64,000 nucleotides of DNA, from NCBI GenBank assembly GCA_028829895.1, contig CM054184.1, forward strand, positions 20,997,701 to 21,061,700, read 5' to 3'. Positions 1 through 12,798 of the stretch are shown here, in pieces (position 1 is the stretch's first letter; the number at the start of each line of letters is the position of its first letter). Both the position numbers and the translations under genes were made by a program. Source of the DNA: Sinotaia quadrata (Eukaryota > Mollusca > Gastropoda > Architaenioglossa > Viviparidae). The notes beneath the pieces are model-generated. The model was given only the letters and a program-made list of their open reading frames with translations. It made no database searches and was not told the DNA's origin.

Positions 1-141
1 GTGTGTCATATATTACGATATGAGCCATAGATTATTTATCATAAACTATGTTATTTGCTATGTATTTTGTGGTATGTATTATATTATGAGCCATATATTA
101 TGTTATGTCATGTTGTTTGTCATGATTTACACTGTGTGCAG

Positions 142-300
142 AGCGATGATGGCGACACTGGATATGAAGAGGATATAGGGATTAATAATGAGCACTTTGA
201 CTACCGCTATTCGAATGAAATTTCCATGATGCAGGAGAAGGCTGACTACGCCTCTGTCAACCTGAGGGGTGACAGAACGCACAAAAAACAGCTGCAGTGA
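142..300 (+). CDS. Probable C-terminal coding exon of an unidentified gene (partial)
   Basis: A splice acceptor (pyrimidine-poor but ending gtgtgcag) is followed by 52 codons and TGA at 298-300. The peptide is hydrophilic and acidic at first (SDDGDTGYEEDIGINNEHFDY) and basic at its end (RGDRTHKKQLQ), as in a cytoplasmic tail. No domain is recognised. The open frame runs upstream through the acceptor to 55, but the part before 142 is low-complexity TATTATG-like sequence, so it is taken as intron. Codon use in 142-300 is much less AT-biased than the flanks, which supports real coding. The rest of the gene lies left of the window; it is transcribed towards VPS50 (convergent). Confidence 0.55.
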   Translation, partial: SDDGDTGYEEDIGINNEHFDYRYSNEISMMQEKADYASVNLRGDRTHKKQLQ

Positions 301-1204
301 AGTTGCAGCAAGATGGACAGAGTAGAATGGATTCCTAGTAACAGAATGGTTCCAAGTTAACAGCCAACTAGGGGTATGGGGGGGGGGGATATTGTATACA
401 TCCAGACAGTTAACTCTAACTGCTTTTGATACAAACTTACATTGGTTAATCTTTTGGCCATTCAAATTATATATACAAAGAGTCAATTTTTAGTCTCAGC
501 CACCTTAACTAATGAGCTATTTCCAACATGAAGCCATAGTACTATAGAATGTAGTAAATAAGAAGAAAAAGAAATGAAACATTATGTGGCTTTATGATGC
601 TACACATACCATTTGCATTACCTATACATGAACACATGCTAGGTTTTATCTGGCAAAGTAAAGTTAATATCTTATAAATATTTTCATGTAAAGGTTCTAA
701 AACTCCAATGCATGAGTATATATGATCATATATAAGGTTTATAATGATTAGATTGTGCATCCAACCATCCTGCGTCAGAAATTATTTGATCTTAACTCAT
801 AACGTAGGTTTACACTGCATGCAATTTCATTTCCTCTTGAAGCAGTTTATCAATAATTTTAGTAATAATGATTACATAGGACAGTTATGCTGGGACTTTG
901 CCTTGATTTCCTATTCCCCACAAAAGACAATAGCAAAAGTGGACACACATGTGAAAACAAGCAAGGCCATGCTGCAAGAGTAGGGTCTTGTTGTTGACAA
1001 TATTGTTGCATTATCATTCAGTGTGGTTTTATAAGATAATTTGTACCAGTCACTTTTCTGTCTCTGGACTGGAAAGAAAAACTGAATTCAATAAAAGTAT
1101 TTTGCAAGTTGAAACAGGGATAAATAAAGAAGCACAAATATACTCATTCAGTATCACCACTTATATTGAACTCTTTGCGGCACTGTCATGCTTTACAGTA
1201 AACT

Positions 1205-1545
1205 TCAGTCACAGATGGCTGAATATGCATGAGAAAATGTGTTCCTGTCACAGATGACTGCATATACACGAAAAATATGTTCCAGTCACATATCACTGCA
1301 TAGTCATGAAGAAATGTGTTCTGGTCACTGATAACTGCATGCGAATGAAGAAATGTGTTCCGGTCACAGATGACTGCATATACATTAAGAAATATGTTCC
1401 TGTAACTGATGACTGCATACGCATGAAGAAATGTGTTCCAGTCACAGATAACTGCATATACATGAAAAAATGTGTTCCAGTCACAGATAACTGCATGAAA
1501 AAATGTGTTCCAGTCACAGATGACTGCATATACATGAAGAGATGC
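1205..1545. repeat. 39-bp minisatellite, about 8 copies
   Basis: Direct repeats with a 39-bp unit resembling ATGAAGAAATGTGTTCCAGT followed by CACAGATGACTGCATATAC. One copy is shortened by 12 bp (near 1493). Because 39 is divisible by three, the array stays open in one plus frame (13-residue unit MKKCVPVTDDCIY) and two minus frames. It lies about 900 bp after the stop of the left-edge exon, with no start or splice context that makes it a convincing exon. Confidence 0.9.
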
Positions 1546-2229
1546 AATGAGAAATGTATTAGTTTTGTGTGAGGAGTTGAAAAGAAAATGTTTCCAGAAT
1601 GATGATCCTGCAGTACAGGACAATGTTTTGTAAATATCATGAACTCTATGATCAGCTATATACATTGTCTTTTATTTCTTCCTGCTTTTTTATTCTTTTT
1701 TTTTTAATGCACATTTTTAAATTTCAAGCCCAATGGCTAAGAGGTTCATCTGTGCTTACTTTTCCATCTCATATTCAGTTCTGTCCTTAGTCTGCTACAA
1801 TCTCTTTATTTTTTCAGACACTATTAGAATACAATTTCCAAAATAATTATTATGTCCTCAATTTTTTATTTCTCTTTGAACGTCTGTTAAATCTTGTGTT
1901 TGCATTTCTTTGTGATTTTAATGTCATCTTCTTGAAAACCATAACACTAATAGTTGTCCTTAGTGCTGGGCATTGGGCAGTATTTGTGTGTTTTCTTTCA
2001 AGCAAATTAAATGTAATTTTTTTATATTTCACAAAGTTTACAGTAAAATTGTCAAATGCACAAATAAAAGAAAGAAAAATATTTGTGTTTTAAAAATTAA
2101 AACTTGAGGTTCATTTCTCTTTTCATCCCAAGAAGTTATTTTTGAAGTGCAAACAGATTACCAAGTCTGGTTAATCAGAATTTTATCTTTAAAAAAATAA
2201 CATTTTTTTCTTTCCTGCTTGATTCAAGA

Positions 2230-2445
2230 CAAGGATCAAGGATCAGGAAAGACTGTTGTTACATCCACCTCGTTTTGACTACAGGGGTGACTAAAATCTT
2301 CAAGCACTTTTTATGGTCAGGGTGCAGCTTGAGGCAAGGGAGTGAGTGTGCTAGTTTAAAACAATCCACTATCATAATAGGCAGCATAGGACTGCAGCTC
2401 TGAACACCTTGGCCTAAACACCATAACCACCAAGCTCCCCAGTGT
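2230..2445 (-). mobile_element. Possible decayed tRNA-derived SINE
   Basis: Read on the minus strand, the segment starting near 2442 contains GGGGAGCTTGGTGGTTATGG, similar to a pol III A box (TRGCNNAGYNGG), followed about 35 bp later by GTTCAGAGCTGCAGTCC, a loose B-box match, then a non-tRNA body with higher GC than the surroundings ending in a GATCCTTGATCCTTG repeat. This layout is that of a tRNA-derived SINE. No target duplication was found and both boxes are degenerate. Confidence 0.3.
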
Positions 2446-2520
2446 CAGACACATTTTTCAGTCTGTAGAAGAGGTCACAAAACATTCTCTTTTAATGACA
2501 GTTTACATCATGACTAGTTC

Positions 2521-2610
2521 ACTTTCTCTTCTCTGAGAGATGTTAATACTCTTAGACATGGCCATATGACTTTCTCTTCTCTGAGAGATGTTATATTTTT
2601 AGACATGGCC
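2521..2610. repeat. 48-bp tandem duplication
   Basis: Two near-identical copies of a unit beginning ACTTTCTCTTCTCTGAGAGA and ending in TTAGACATGGCC, starting at 2521 and 2569. The inner TTCTCTGAGAGA is partly self-complementary. Confidence 0.85.
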
Positions 2611-2639
2611 TATTTTCAGTTCTCTGGGATTTCTTATTT

Positions 2640-2945
2640 AAAGTCAAGACACTTTGAAAGCTGTTTTAGATGATGCTCTTTGAAAGATGTTTTATGATGA
2701 AACACTTTCAGAAAAGTTGCAGATGACATGCGTTGATAAGAGATTTAGGATGGCACACTTTAAGAGATATTTAGAATTCACTGAGAGCACTGAGACAAAG
2801 AAACATTGTGAGTTGGTTTTAAGATGACACACATGAAAAGGTTGTTTAAGATGACATACTTGAAAAGATGTTTAAGATGACACACTTGAAAAGATGATAC
2901 ATTTTGAGAGTTGTATAAAGATGACACACTTTGATATGTTTAACA
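2640..2945. repeat. Degenerate tandem array of GATGACACACTTGAAAAG units
   Basis: About ten imperfect copies of a 25 to 35 bp motif (acacttTgaaagatgtttaagatgac). Copies are strongly diverged, so this is an old array. Confidence 0.6.
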
Positions 2946-3491
2946 TGACATAAGGTGATGGTGTCTTATTTTAAAGTATGCACCTCTATCAGGCCCTTTG
3001 AGAATGCAATCCAACTGAAGAACATTTAAAAATAAATAAAAGCAGGTTTAATAATTTGGTGAGTTTATTGAGATTTGACACAAACTTCAACAAATGCAAA
3101 TATTTACATCACATGTGACTGCAAGGACAATGACATGACATTTTCCACCCTGAAATGTACAAGCAGTATTAGAGGATAAACATTTATGCTCACTGTCCAC
3201 ATTTAAAAGTTAAAATTTCATGGATTCTGCTATATGCAAAATATTTTCCTGGCACACTTTGAAACACCACAGTAAAAAAATATCTGTATCATATCCTGTT
3301 AAAATACATTCAATGTACAACTTCAAAATTTGTTACCAGTGAATTTACATTTTGATAAGTGTGAATTTACATTTTGTTACTTAAGAGTTCTTGATACTGT
3401 AATTAGCCAAAATAAAATGAATAAGAAAATAAATCTACCTTGCTGAACATTACAATCAATATGCAATAACCAATACAGTGATGATGTAAAT

Positions 3492-3665
3492 CAGGGGTGC
3501 ACAAACCTTTTAGACCAGAGGGCCACATTTCCAATTGATAGTGCATGGAGGGCTCAGTACAAAAAACAACACAAATAATGAAATAATGTGCTTTACATTC
3601 GTAATAATGGTAACATCCAAAAGTCCTCCTGGGGCCGCATGCGGCCCACAGTTTGTGCACCCCTG
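3492..3665. mobile_element. hAT-type MITE with perfect TIRs and 8-bp TSD
   Basis: A 174-bp non-autonomous DNA transposon. It starts CAGGGGTGCACAAAC and ends with the exact reverse complement GTTTGTGCACCCCTG, so the terminal inverted repeats are perfect over 15 bp. It is flanked by an identical 8-bp direct repeat ATGTAAAT (3484-3491 and 3666-3673), the length made by hAT transposases. Near its right end is a perfect 16-bp palindrome (3632-3647, GGGCCGCATGCGGCCC), a feature also seen in hAT MITEs with CAGGGGTG termini in other animals. It has no coding capacity. Intact ends and an exact TSD suggest a fairly recent insertion. Confidence 0.93.
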
Positions 3666-3673
3666 ATGTAAAT

Positions 3674-6600
3674 GAATGCACAATTGGCTAACCAATATAT
3701 TTGTTAACATGCAGTTCGCTCAATGAACATTGACCACATCCTACATGATATGAATAACACTGCGCAGCACACAAAAATGTTAAATTTATGCAGATTAAAA
3801 TTAAACCAATAAATCTTGGATCTATATAGCCCATCATTGCATAATCATAAAAGGTGTATTTTTTGCTTCATATATAATTTTATGAATAAACTGTTCTGTG
3901 CAGTATGTTATTAAATGCCAGGCACAAGTATTCTGCTAAAATCTAAGACATACTTTATAATATTAGTGAATGTAAAACACTGGTTCAAACCAAACACTTA
4001 AGTGCATTAAATGGATTTATCACCAAAAGCTTTAGCTCAACAGCTGATGTCTTATGTTTCACATCACTTTGTATAGATCACACTATTATCTTGTCTCATA
4101 TTTTGCTTTATATCACAAAAACCAGTTTTGTTATTAAAACTCACATATCTATTTCAAAATTGCACATTAAATTCTCTTTCTGTAAATTCTATTTCTATTT
4201 CTCATTCTACATAATACCACAGCACACATCATACAACACTATAAACAAATTTTAAACTGTATTACAAACTCCATCCTGAGCATTAATTACATCATATCAA
4301 TCAAAATTCTAATCACAGTCATCTCATGAGCTGAATATTTGTCATCACAGAACTTGCCATGTGTTACAATTTACATCTTCACAAAGAATAATGTTTAGTA
4401 TTATTAAACTGTTAAAAACACTTTTACCTTATATTAATACCTTATAGGAACAGGTATTATCAAATTTACTTTGACTTATCAACAATCTGTGGATAATCTC
4501 CAATATGTCCTACAGCTGTCTGTTTTTATTTTTTTATTATTCACTAAAAGCTGTCATATAAAATGACAAAAACTTGATCATTGATGCCAACTTTAAAAAA
4601 TACGCTTTATTTCTTTTTATTGTTAACAGTAGGACATCCGAAATCAAATACTTATTGAGCAAAGTTGTACACCGTCTAGTCAAAGATGCAGGTACAAATT
4701 ATAAAATTTCAAAAATCTATACACATGTTAAAGTCTGGGATAATAAACATCTGACACAACATGAAATTAAATGGCAATTAAATCTTTCAATATATGAAAA
4801 ATGACAAAATAAATCTGTTCGTGCATACCAACATAGCAGAAAGGATATGTTAAGTAAGAGAAGGTTTGCTGCAAACTCATCTGAATCTCTGGATTTAATT
4901 TACTTTTGTACAATTTATTTTCAGATTTAATAGAAAACTTAAACATCTACCATAAAGGTTTACTCAAAATATGCTACTGATTATCTAAACAGAATCAGAT
5001 TTGTTAACAAACCAGTAATGAGATTATGCATTTGGTAGTTCTATTATTATCATTACTGTCTTGAAAAGGCTTTTAATAAAATCCTAAAGAGGAAAGAATC
5101 TAAATAAATTAAAAATACATTAGTACCCAGTAATTAACTCTATCTAATAAAAAAGAATAGACACAACAGTTAAGCAATGTCATTTCATACTTATATAATT
5201 TCAATCTGATGAATACTAACAGCTGCAGATTTTCTTCAATTTTGTCTTTGAAAAAAAAAAAAAATCACTAAAATAAACCATTTTTATCATACCAAGAAAT
5301 TAAGTATTCAATTAAGATTTTAATTATCAAAACATGTAAACATAATTAAATTAACAATAATTAATGCTAGTATTAAAAAATGAAGGAAATTGCAGCATAA
5401 AATAATAGCGCATACAATAGTTTTTCTGCCTGTGTACATTTTACAAAAATATCAGGAAAATCAAGTCAAATAACAAAACAAAATTATCATAAGTGAATAC
5501 CATCAGCCTGTCAGGCAAGTGCTGCTTTCAGTTTATTAAGAACTTTAGCTGCCATGTTTTAGTGCTTCCAAATAACTTACAATAATGAAACTAAAATAAT
5601 TCCAGCTATATAAAATCATATTTGTCAACCATTCTATTGTTTCTAACTAGGCAGACCTTTTAATTAGTGTTTGGGGGGGCATAAATCCTTACCAGTAGCT
5701 TATCTTTCTTATAACTATTGCTAGAGGCTAATGTTATGATAAGCAAACTTTAAAAAAAGGAAAAAAATGGCTTAATTTCAAACTAATAAATTAACAGTTT
5801 CAAAATATTCTCTACTATCATACTGCAGGCTGACATCAGGGATAAAATTCCAAAAACAAATTTATTGTTCAACATACATATTTTAAAGTACAATTTCTGA
5901 ATCTCTTGCTGTTTTATCAGGTGTATATACCTTTCTCTCATAGCAAATGCCCCTCCCCTAATAAACTCACATAAAATTTCTATTTACAAGTAAAACAATA
6001 TGACTAAAAGAAATGAATATCTGGATATAAATAAAAACTGAAGGATGGTTTTTCTTACCCAATGAAAAACCCCCAAATTAAAAAAAATTATATGTACTTT
6101 GCACTTTATAAAAATAATTAAAAACAATACACAGGCATAAGAGGTGTAAGTGTGATTTTCAAAGATGGCAAACTGGATTTTTTTGGTAACATTTGAGCAG
6201 GTTACCAGAAGCAAATGAATTACAATCACCTGTAGGGTATAGGCTTGGAACTAAGAGGAAGAGGGGTGTTGCATATATCTACGAGTGTGTGTACATGAGT
6301 ATGAGATTACAAGCGTGTAGAAGAATATGTGTGCATGCATGTGTGTGTATTACATGCTCCTAGTAGGATTGTACAAGACAGGGATGCAAAAACTACCTAG
6401 AATTGCAATTTATAAAAAAAAAAAATATTTTATGACTAATTATTTTTTAATTTACAAACCTTTTCAATGCATTCAATATAAGGTATAACTCTTCAACACA
6501 ATGCAAAAGGATTACTTTGATTTTCATCAAATGTTCAATACTATCAAATTACATTACACATAAGCTTAATTTTGGTTTCCAAATTTAGCTAGTAATTAAC

Positions 6601-9600
6601 TTGACATAAAACAATTCCCCCCCCCCCCCAAACAAATGAAGACTATTTATGGCTATGATATGACCACGGTCATACAGGAATGATAATTAAATAGTTGTTT
6701 TATGAGTTCTGTTTTAAGACTATGGATCATGAAAGATTAAAGCTAGCAGCAGTCCTACCGAGAGGGAACTAACTCACACACACACACAAAGAGCTGTCTT
6801 TCTCTAGAGATGAAATGAAATAAAAATACAAATATTTCTTCTGTGTTATTTTGTAAATACAATTGAATGAAAAGATAGCAATTAAAGTTGGCAAATGCTA
6901 AAATGAATGGTTATCTCAGAAAGTTATTTTAACCAGAACATTAATCACAATAAATGCATTTCTCTTTCTTTAGTCACATTTTTTTAAAAAACACAAATGT
7001 ATGTATAGACAAGCAATTATTTCAGTTTTAAAAAATATAGTGTCTCTATATTTCTCTACACTTAACAAATGGTTCTATACAGTAATCCATCTAAGTTCAT
7101 GATTATTTAATACAACAAAGGAAAATAATTACAAATGGTGCATGAAAGAAATATAACAAAAATCAAATATTATATTTTCACAGACTTTATCTGTCCTACT
7201 GACCAGCATACTTAAGCAAAATAAAGAGGTGGGATGTTCCTTCAATACAGAATTTAATGCATTTTCCAAACATTATGTCTTATGTTCAGCATACAACAAA
7301 TCACAAGAATATGCCACAAATATTATCATTTAACAAAATATAAATCACAATGTAAAAACTAAAGAAATATTTACACTTGAAATAAATAGTCACAACTCAA
7401 AAGTAAAGAACTATTTAACTCTCTTCTATCACTTTGTTTCCTAGATTAATTTTCTAAACTTAAACCATTCTTACAGTTCTTATGGCCTTTTATGCATCCC
7501 TCTATCCCAGGTTGCAAGGATGTGAATAATATTTAACACAATGAGTGCTCATGTATTTAACTGATATTATTTTGATTAATGGCCTGCCTTCCATAAAGTC
7601 ATTTTGTTTCAATTTAGAAATTGTTTTTATTAATGTTTTCTTAGATGCTGGTGAAAATTACAATTAATTATTTATTCATTATGAATGATGTTTATGTTAA
7701 GATTAAACATTATATTCATGTACTGTTTCATTGTTGAAACTGGATTTATAACTGTTACAAGCTCAAGTTTTAAGAATGAAAAGTCTGATTCTAGGAAACC
7801 AGAAATAGATGAATTGTTTAACTTGTATATCGTATATTTTATAAACAATATTTTCAGTCAGTTATCATGCACATACATATTGTATCATATTTATCATATT
7901 TTACCCTTTCACCAGTCTTTGACAACTTCAAACAACATTACTTTTTTTCTCAGTTCATGTTTACTGTAATATACTTACACTAAAATTCAACTATACACTT
8001 CTGTAAATTAACATTAAGAATATATACACCGTCTGAAACATAAATTATTGACAATTTTCTGAAGTAAAAATAAGTATGTAACAACAAGTAGGCATTCATT
8101 TGAGCACTCCACTTTAGGCACTGATGAAATGTGCGCTTATGCATGCAACAAAAGTACATGTCAAATGCCAAATGCAGGAGAATGTCAACACTCACTTTTG
8201 ACTTTTTGGTGATAATAATAAAAAAATATGGTGAATGGATGAGGATTTAAACTTGGGATTGCTGATATTATACAAAGATAGAAGAGTACTGGGGATAATT
8301 ATGAAATCTTTCTGTGCACCACAAAGTGGAAAATATATTTTCAGAATCATAATGGAGCACCTGTCTCCAGATATATTTCCATAAAATTCAAATTAAGTAA
8401 TAAACAATTACTAAAGTACTGGAATTAAATACAGTTTCATAGTAAGAAGCCACTGCAGACTCAAAATGCTTTATTAGTAGACAATTCAAAAGCAACTACA
8501 AGACTGCAGCCTATTCATTTAATTTTTCGTATCTAAATAGATTTTTGTATTTCATTCTTCATAAGTCATTGTTACTGAGGGCTATTTAGCCAAAAACTCA
8601 ACACTTGGGTTTTTTGTATACCCATAAAGCATTTTAAATTTTCATTAGTTTCATGATGCATTAGTTTCTTTTTTAACACTTAGCAGATGTGCTGTTTATA
8701 ATATTAATAGTTATAATTTTCTTTTTTCTTAAAAAATAGATAAGTCTGCTTGTTGATGGTACATCTAGAAGAAATGGCTGAATATACATTTATATTAATT
8801 TAGTAGCTATTTGTTTCTATTTCTTTGTGAGCTGATTAAAAAAAATATTGTTTTTAGTATATATATATATATAATTAAACTGAAAAGCTATTTCTTTGGG
8901 AGCTGATTAAAAAGGATATTGTTAGTAAATAATTAAAATGAAAAGACTGGAAAGCTATTTCTTTGAGAGCTAATTAAAAAGGACATTGTTAGTACATAAT
9001 TAAAATGAATAACTATTTCTTTGAGAGCTGACTAAAGAGTTTTGAAATGGAATATTTTTCAAATTAAATGCCAAGGACCAATAAAATAACATTTTCAGCA
9101 TGTCAAATTTTTACTCAATATGCTTCTGGTATATTTTTTTTTTTTGTAATACAAAAAGAGAAGCATGAATTTAAATTGCCTTTTTTTTTCAACCAAAACA
9201 ATGCTCATTTTATAACAGGTGATTGCCAATATATCCATAAACACAGGACTTTTCAAATGATTCTCTAATATACTGTGTACCTCTGGTTAAATTCTCATTT
9301 GCTTCAAACCATATTCTACCTTTTATTAAGAGATATTCATAAGCAATGAAATGTAAATTTACTTAAGTCACAAAAAACAATTTGTCAGATTATAATTAAC
9401 ATATTTTCAGTGGAGTTAAACTGCATTTAAATTATGATGTAAGAGGAGTGGGGAAATCATTGACTAAATGATGAATAAAACCTGGTTATAAATATTAAAT
9501 AAATTAATTTAAATTACCTGGAATGTGATATTTTTAAATCTATAAAATCTACAAAGTTATATACAAAATTGTTGCATTAAAACATTAGAATATTTATTGT

Positions 9601-10859
9601 ACATATTTGGTAAAGTTTTTCCCACTACTGTAGTCAAAATGTGTATATAAAGTGTCCCATAATTAACCAGAAATTCCCAGCACGTATTAGGAATTTCAAA
9701 AACATACTAAGAATACCACTAGGTCTCCGTATTTGTAAATGATGAAAGAGGCAGAAAATAATCAAAACAAATAATTTTACTGATACACAAATTGAATATA
9801 TAGCTATGGTAAAACAGGATGAATATCTAGCTAGGGTTACACAGGTCATTTGTATCATTAATAAATGAAACAATTGTGAAGAAGGAAAACAAAGAAATCC
9901 ATTATGTTAATATCAAATGGAAAACATTAGTTAAAAAATAATTTTACAAAACCGATTTGTAATGCCCTAGATTGTTTTTAAATCCCTGCTGTAACTGCAA
10001 ATATTGCCAGAATAGCATTCAACATTTTATTTTCATACCTTCTTCAATTAGACAAATAACTGATTAATGACTGATAATAGCTGCATTAAATGTTCTGAAA
10101 TTGGTCACATGACAATGCAAGGAAACAAATATTTGCAACGATAGACCCCATTCTTTTCTCTCACCATCATAGACTCTCAGCTATATAAGGGATTTCTGAA
10201 TGAAGAAATAAAGACTGTTCTTCTTCACTGAATGTGTCAATGCAAAATACTGAAATATTACAAAATAAAATAAAATATCAATGGCTTTCATGGGTATCCA
10301 AATACTAATATTTTAACAGTCAGGGATACAATGTATTTGTCAGGACACATTGTACAAAGTGACAAAACTGGCAAAGCAAAATACCTGCTTACATAAAAGT
10401 TATTTTTAAAAATAAAATCAAACAATCGTTACAGCTTAAATATAATAATAACAAATTAATTGAAGTCTTTCAGTTTATTTGTTTTTTCCCCCATATGACA
10501 CTCATTTTAAAATATAAATTTTGTTCTGGAAAAAAGTTGATTTGGTACGAAGTAAGATGCACACCAATGGAAGAAAATTGACATGTGCATCTAAAATAAA
10601 CTTAAAGAAGCAGCAACAGAAAAGCTCCATTCTATGTATTTAATATCTGATGTCCTGTACAATTCATGCTTTAATATATTCAAGCAAATACAAAAACTAT
10701 GAACCATCAATGACTAAAAGTGTAGAAAAATAAGAAACTTTCTGGAAAATTTGCTGTGTGACCTTGGGAAGGGAAGAAGCAGTCAGGGATAAGACTTTCA
10801 GTATTCACTTTTATGACCAGTGCTGATAAACATGGGAGGCTACTCTGGGCTAAATGTTG
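3674..10859 (-). other. Gene-poor, array-poor AT-rich stretch; may include the VPS50 3' UTR
   Basis: About 7.2 kb directly downstream of the VPS50 stop codon without convincing coding sequence in any frame. It is very AT-rich, with homopolymer runs and many TTTATT motifs (AATAAA on the minus strand, for example near 10473) that could serve as polyadenylation signals. Apart from 8807-9035 it holds almost no minisatellites, unlike the introns. A long 3' UTR reaching into this stretch is possible, but no cleavage site can be placed from sequence alone. Confidence 0.35.
8807..9035. repeat. Tandem repeat, about 60-bp unit, 4 copies
   Basis: Copies share the core TATTTCTTTGGGAGCTGATT followed by AAAAAGGATATTGTTAGTA and AATTAAAATGAAAA. 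The first copy contains a short (TA)n run. The only clear minisatellite between 3674 and 10859. Confidence 0.8.
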
Positions 10860-10973
10860 CTACCTTTTTGACTTGTCGGCATCCTCAATCAAGGCAATGA
10901 GCCGCTGACGAGACTTCCGTCCCAAATGATCAACTGAGTTGATGAGTGCTATCAGTTGCTTGCTAGAGTATTC
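10860..10973 (-). CDS. VPS50: VPS50 exon 26, last coding exon (residues 911-947)
   Basis: Encodes [20 protein letters not shown] then [17 protein letters not shown] and a TAG stop at 10860-10862. Human ends LLAAIDDIDRPKR, so the C-terminus is complete. Confidence 0.96.
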   Translation of the reverse strand, partial: EYSSKQLIALINSVDHLGRKSRQRLIALIEDADKSKR

Positions 10974-12755
10974 CTGCAGTGAAAATAAATAAACAAAATG
11001 GAATTTTAAAGCCATGAAAATAATTTAAATATAGTAATTAATTAATAAAAATGTGCAATATATCATCGGATCGCTTAAGCATTTCACAGTTTATGTGCTA
11101 AGAACCCAAAATGTGTTAAGTGCCACTCAACTCCATAGTGACAACTAGCTGTCTTTGCTGCAGTAAGTATACAGGTTCTAATTTGGTGCTTATTTTTTTT
11201 TTTAATCCTGTGTTTTCTTATTGCTGTCTTTCATGCATTTTTATTGCTTTCTGTTGTGTTTCTTTTTCATACATATCCATTGCTGTCTGTCAAGCACTTT
11301 TATTGCTTTCTGTTGTGTTTCTGTTGCTCTTTTTCATACATATCCATTGCTGTCTTTCATGCACTTTTATTGCTTTCTGTTGTGTTTCTGTTGCTCTTTT
11401 TCATACATATCCATTGCTGTCTTTCATGCACTTTTATTGCTTTCTGTTGTGTTTCTGTTGCTCTTTTTCATACATATCCATTGCTGTCTGTCAAGCACTT
11501 TTATTGCTTTCTGTTGTGTTTCTGTTGCTATTATTCATACATATCCATTGCTGTCTGTCAAACAATCTTAGTGTTCTCTGTCATGCATTTTGTTGCTCTG
11601 TCAGGCAATCATGTTGCTCTCTGTCAGGCAATCTTTTTGCTGTCAGGTAATCTTAATGCTCTGTCAGGCATTATTGTTGCTCTTCTGTACTACATTTTGG
11701 TTGGTGGTTGTCATGCAATTTTTCTGTTCTTAGTCATACATTTTTCCTACTCACTTCTGTTCTCTGTATTGTACTTTTTATGCTCTTTATCTTACATTTT
11801 TGTTGCTCTTTTTCATCTCTTTCTTCTTTCCTCTTTCTCATCACTCCTTCCCTCAGTGCATCCATCCATCTAAATTTAATATCTCTATCTAATCTAAGCC
11901 AATCCAATCTAGTTCATTTCAATTTAAGCCATCCAACAATTAATCTCCCTAATGCAAATATTCAATAATAAAACCAAAATGCCAATAATTTTCAAACGTT
12001 AATGTTATGATACACACCTTGTGTTCCTGTATCCATGTTTCAAGCTGGCTCTCAGGCTGATAATAAGCTTTGATGTAGGCCTCAACCAACTCTCTTTCTG
12101 GCAATGGTCTGTAGACAAATGTTCCAGATATTGTTTTTAAAATTACATTTTCTTTCTCAAAACACTTCTTTATTGCAAACGATTCACACAATGGATGAAA
12201 AGAAGCAGACATTCTTAAGTAGAAAATGGACAGGTAAATATAGCGGAAACAAGATGAACATAAAACAACTTACTTGAGTGTTACAATCTGATCCAGCTTA
12301 GTTACAAATTGTTGATAATCCAACTGCATTAATGCCCGACCTTCATTGCTGCATTTTTTGGCATTAGCATATCTGTGGATCAAGTCAAAATGTAATAGGT
12401 CAATCAAGCAGCAAATATGATGACTGAAAGGGTCCTTACATAAGACAGCATATTCAAGTACAATTTATTATGAAGAATGACAAATTCATAATATTTTTGT
12501 TAATGTAAATGTTTTGATTTGAAGGTATTTATTTCTACTGTTTAATACAGTAAACCACTAATAATTTTCTATTTTCACTTATTGATTGCTTTTTCCTGAA
12601 ATACCTGTTCTGTATCTCTGGCGATCAGTTTTGTATATTTGTAGTATATCACCATTAATGTACATTACTTATTTAAGATTTGTGGTTGTTTTAATTATTC
12701 ACTTACTCATGTTTTGGCTAGAAGATGAGACAGTAATGAAATATAATAAATAATG

Positions 12756-12798
<43 letters not shown>

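Larger units (their letters stand above)
301..3491. other. Intergenic or 3' UTR sequence, no gene recognised
   Basis: After the stop at 300 no conserved coding sequence is seen. The stretch contains a short poly-G run (379-388), the 39-bp minisatellite at 1205-1545, several AATAAA-type hexamers on the plus strand (for example near 1089 and 2063) that could end the upstream transcript, a 48-bp duplication (2521-2610), a degenerate GATGACACACTTGAAAAG-type array (about 2640-2945), and a possible decayed SINE near 2230-2445. The open frames at 744-1257 and 1599-2093 look like chance frames in AT-rich DNA. Confidence 0.5.
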
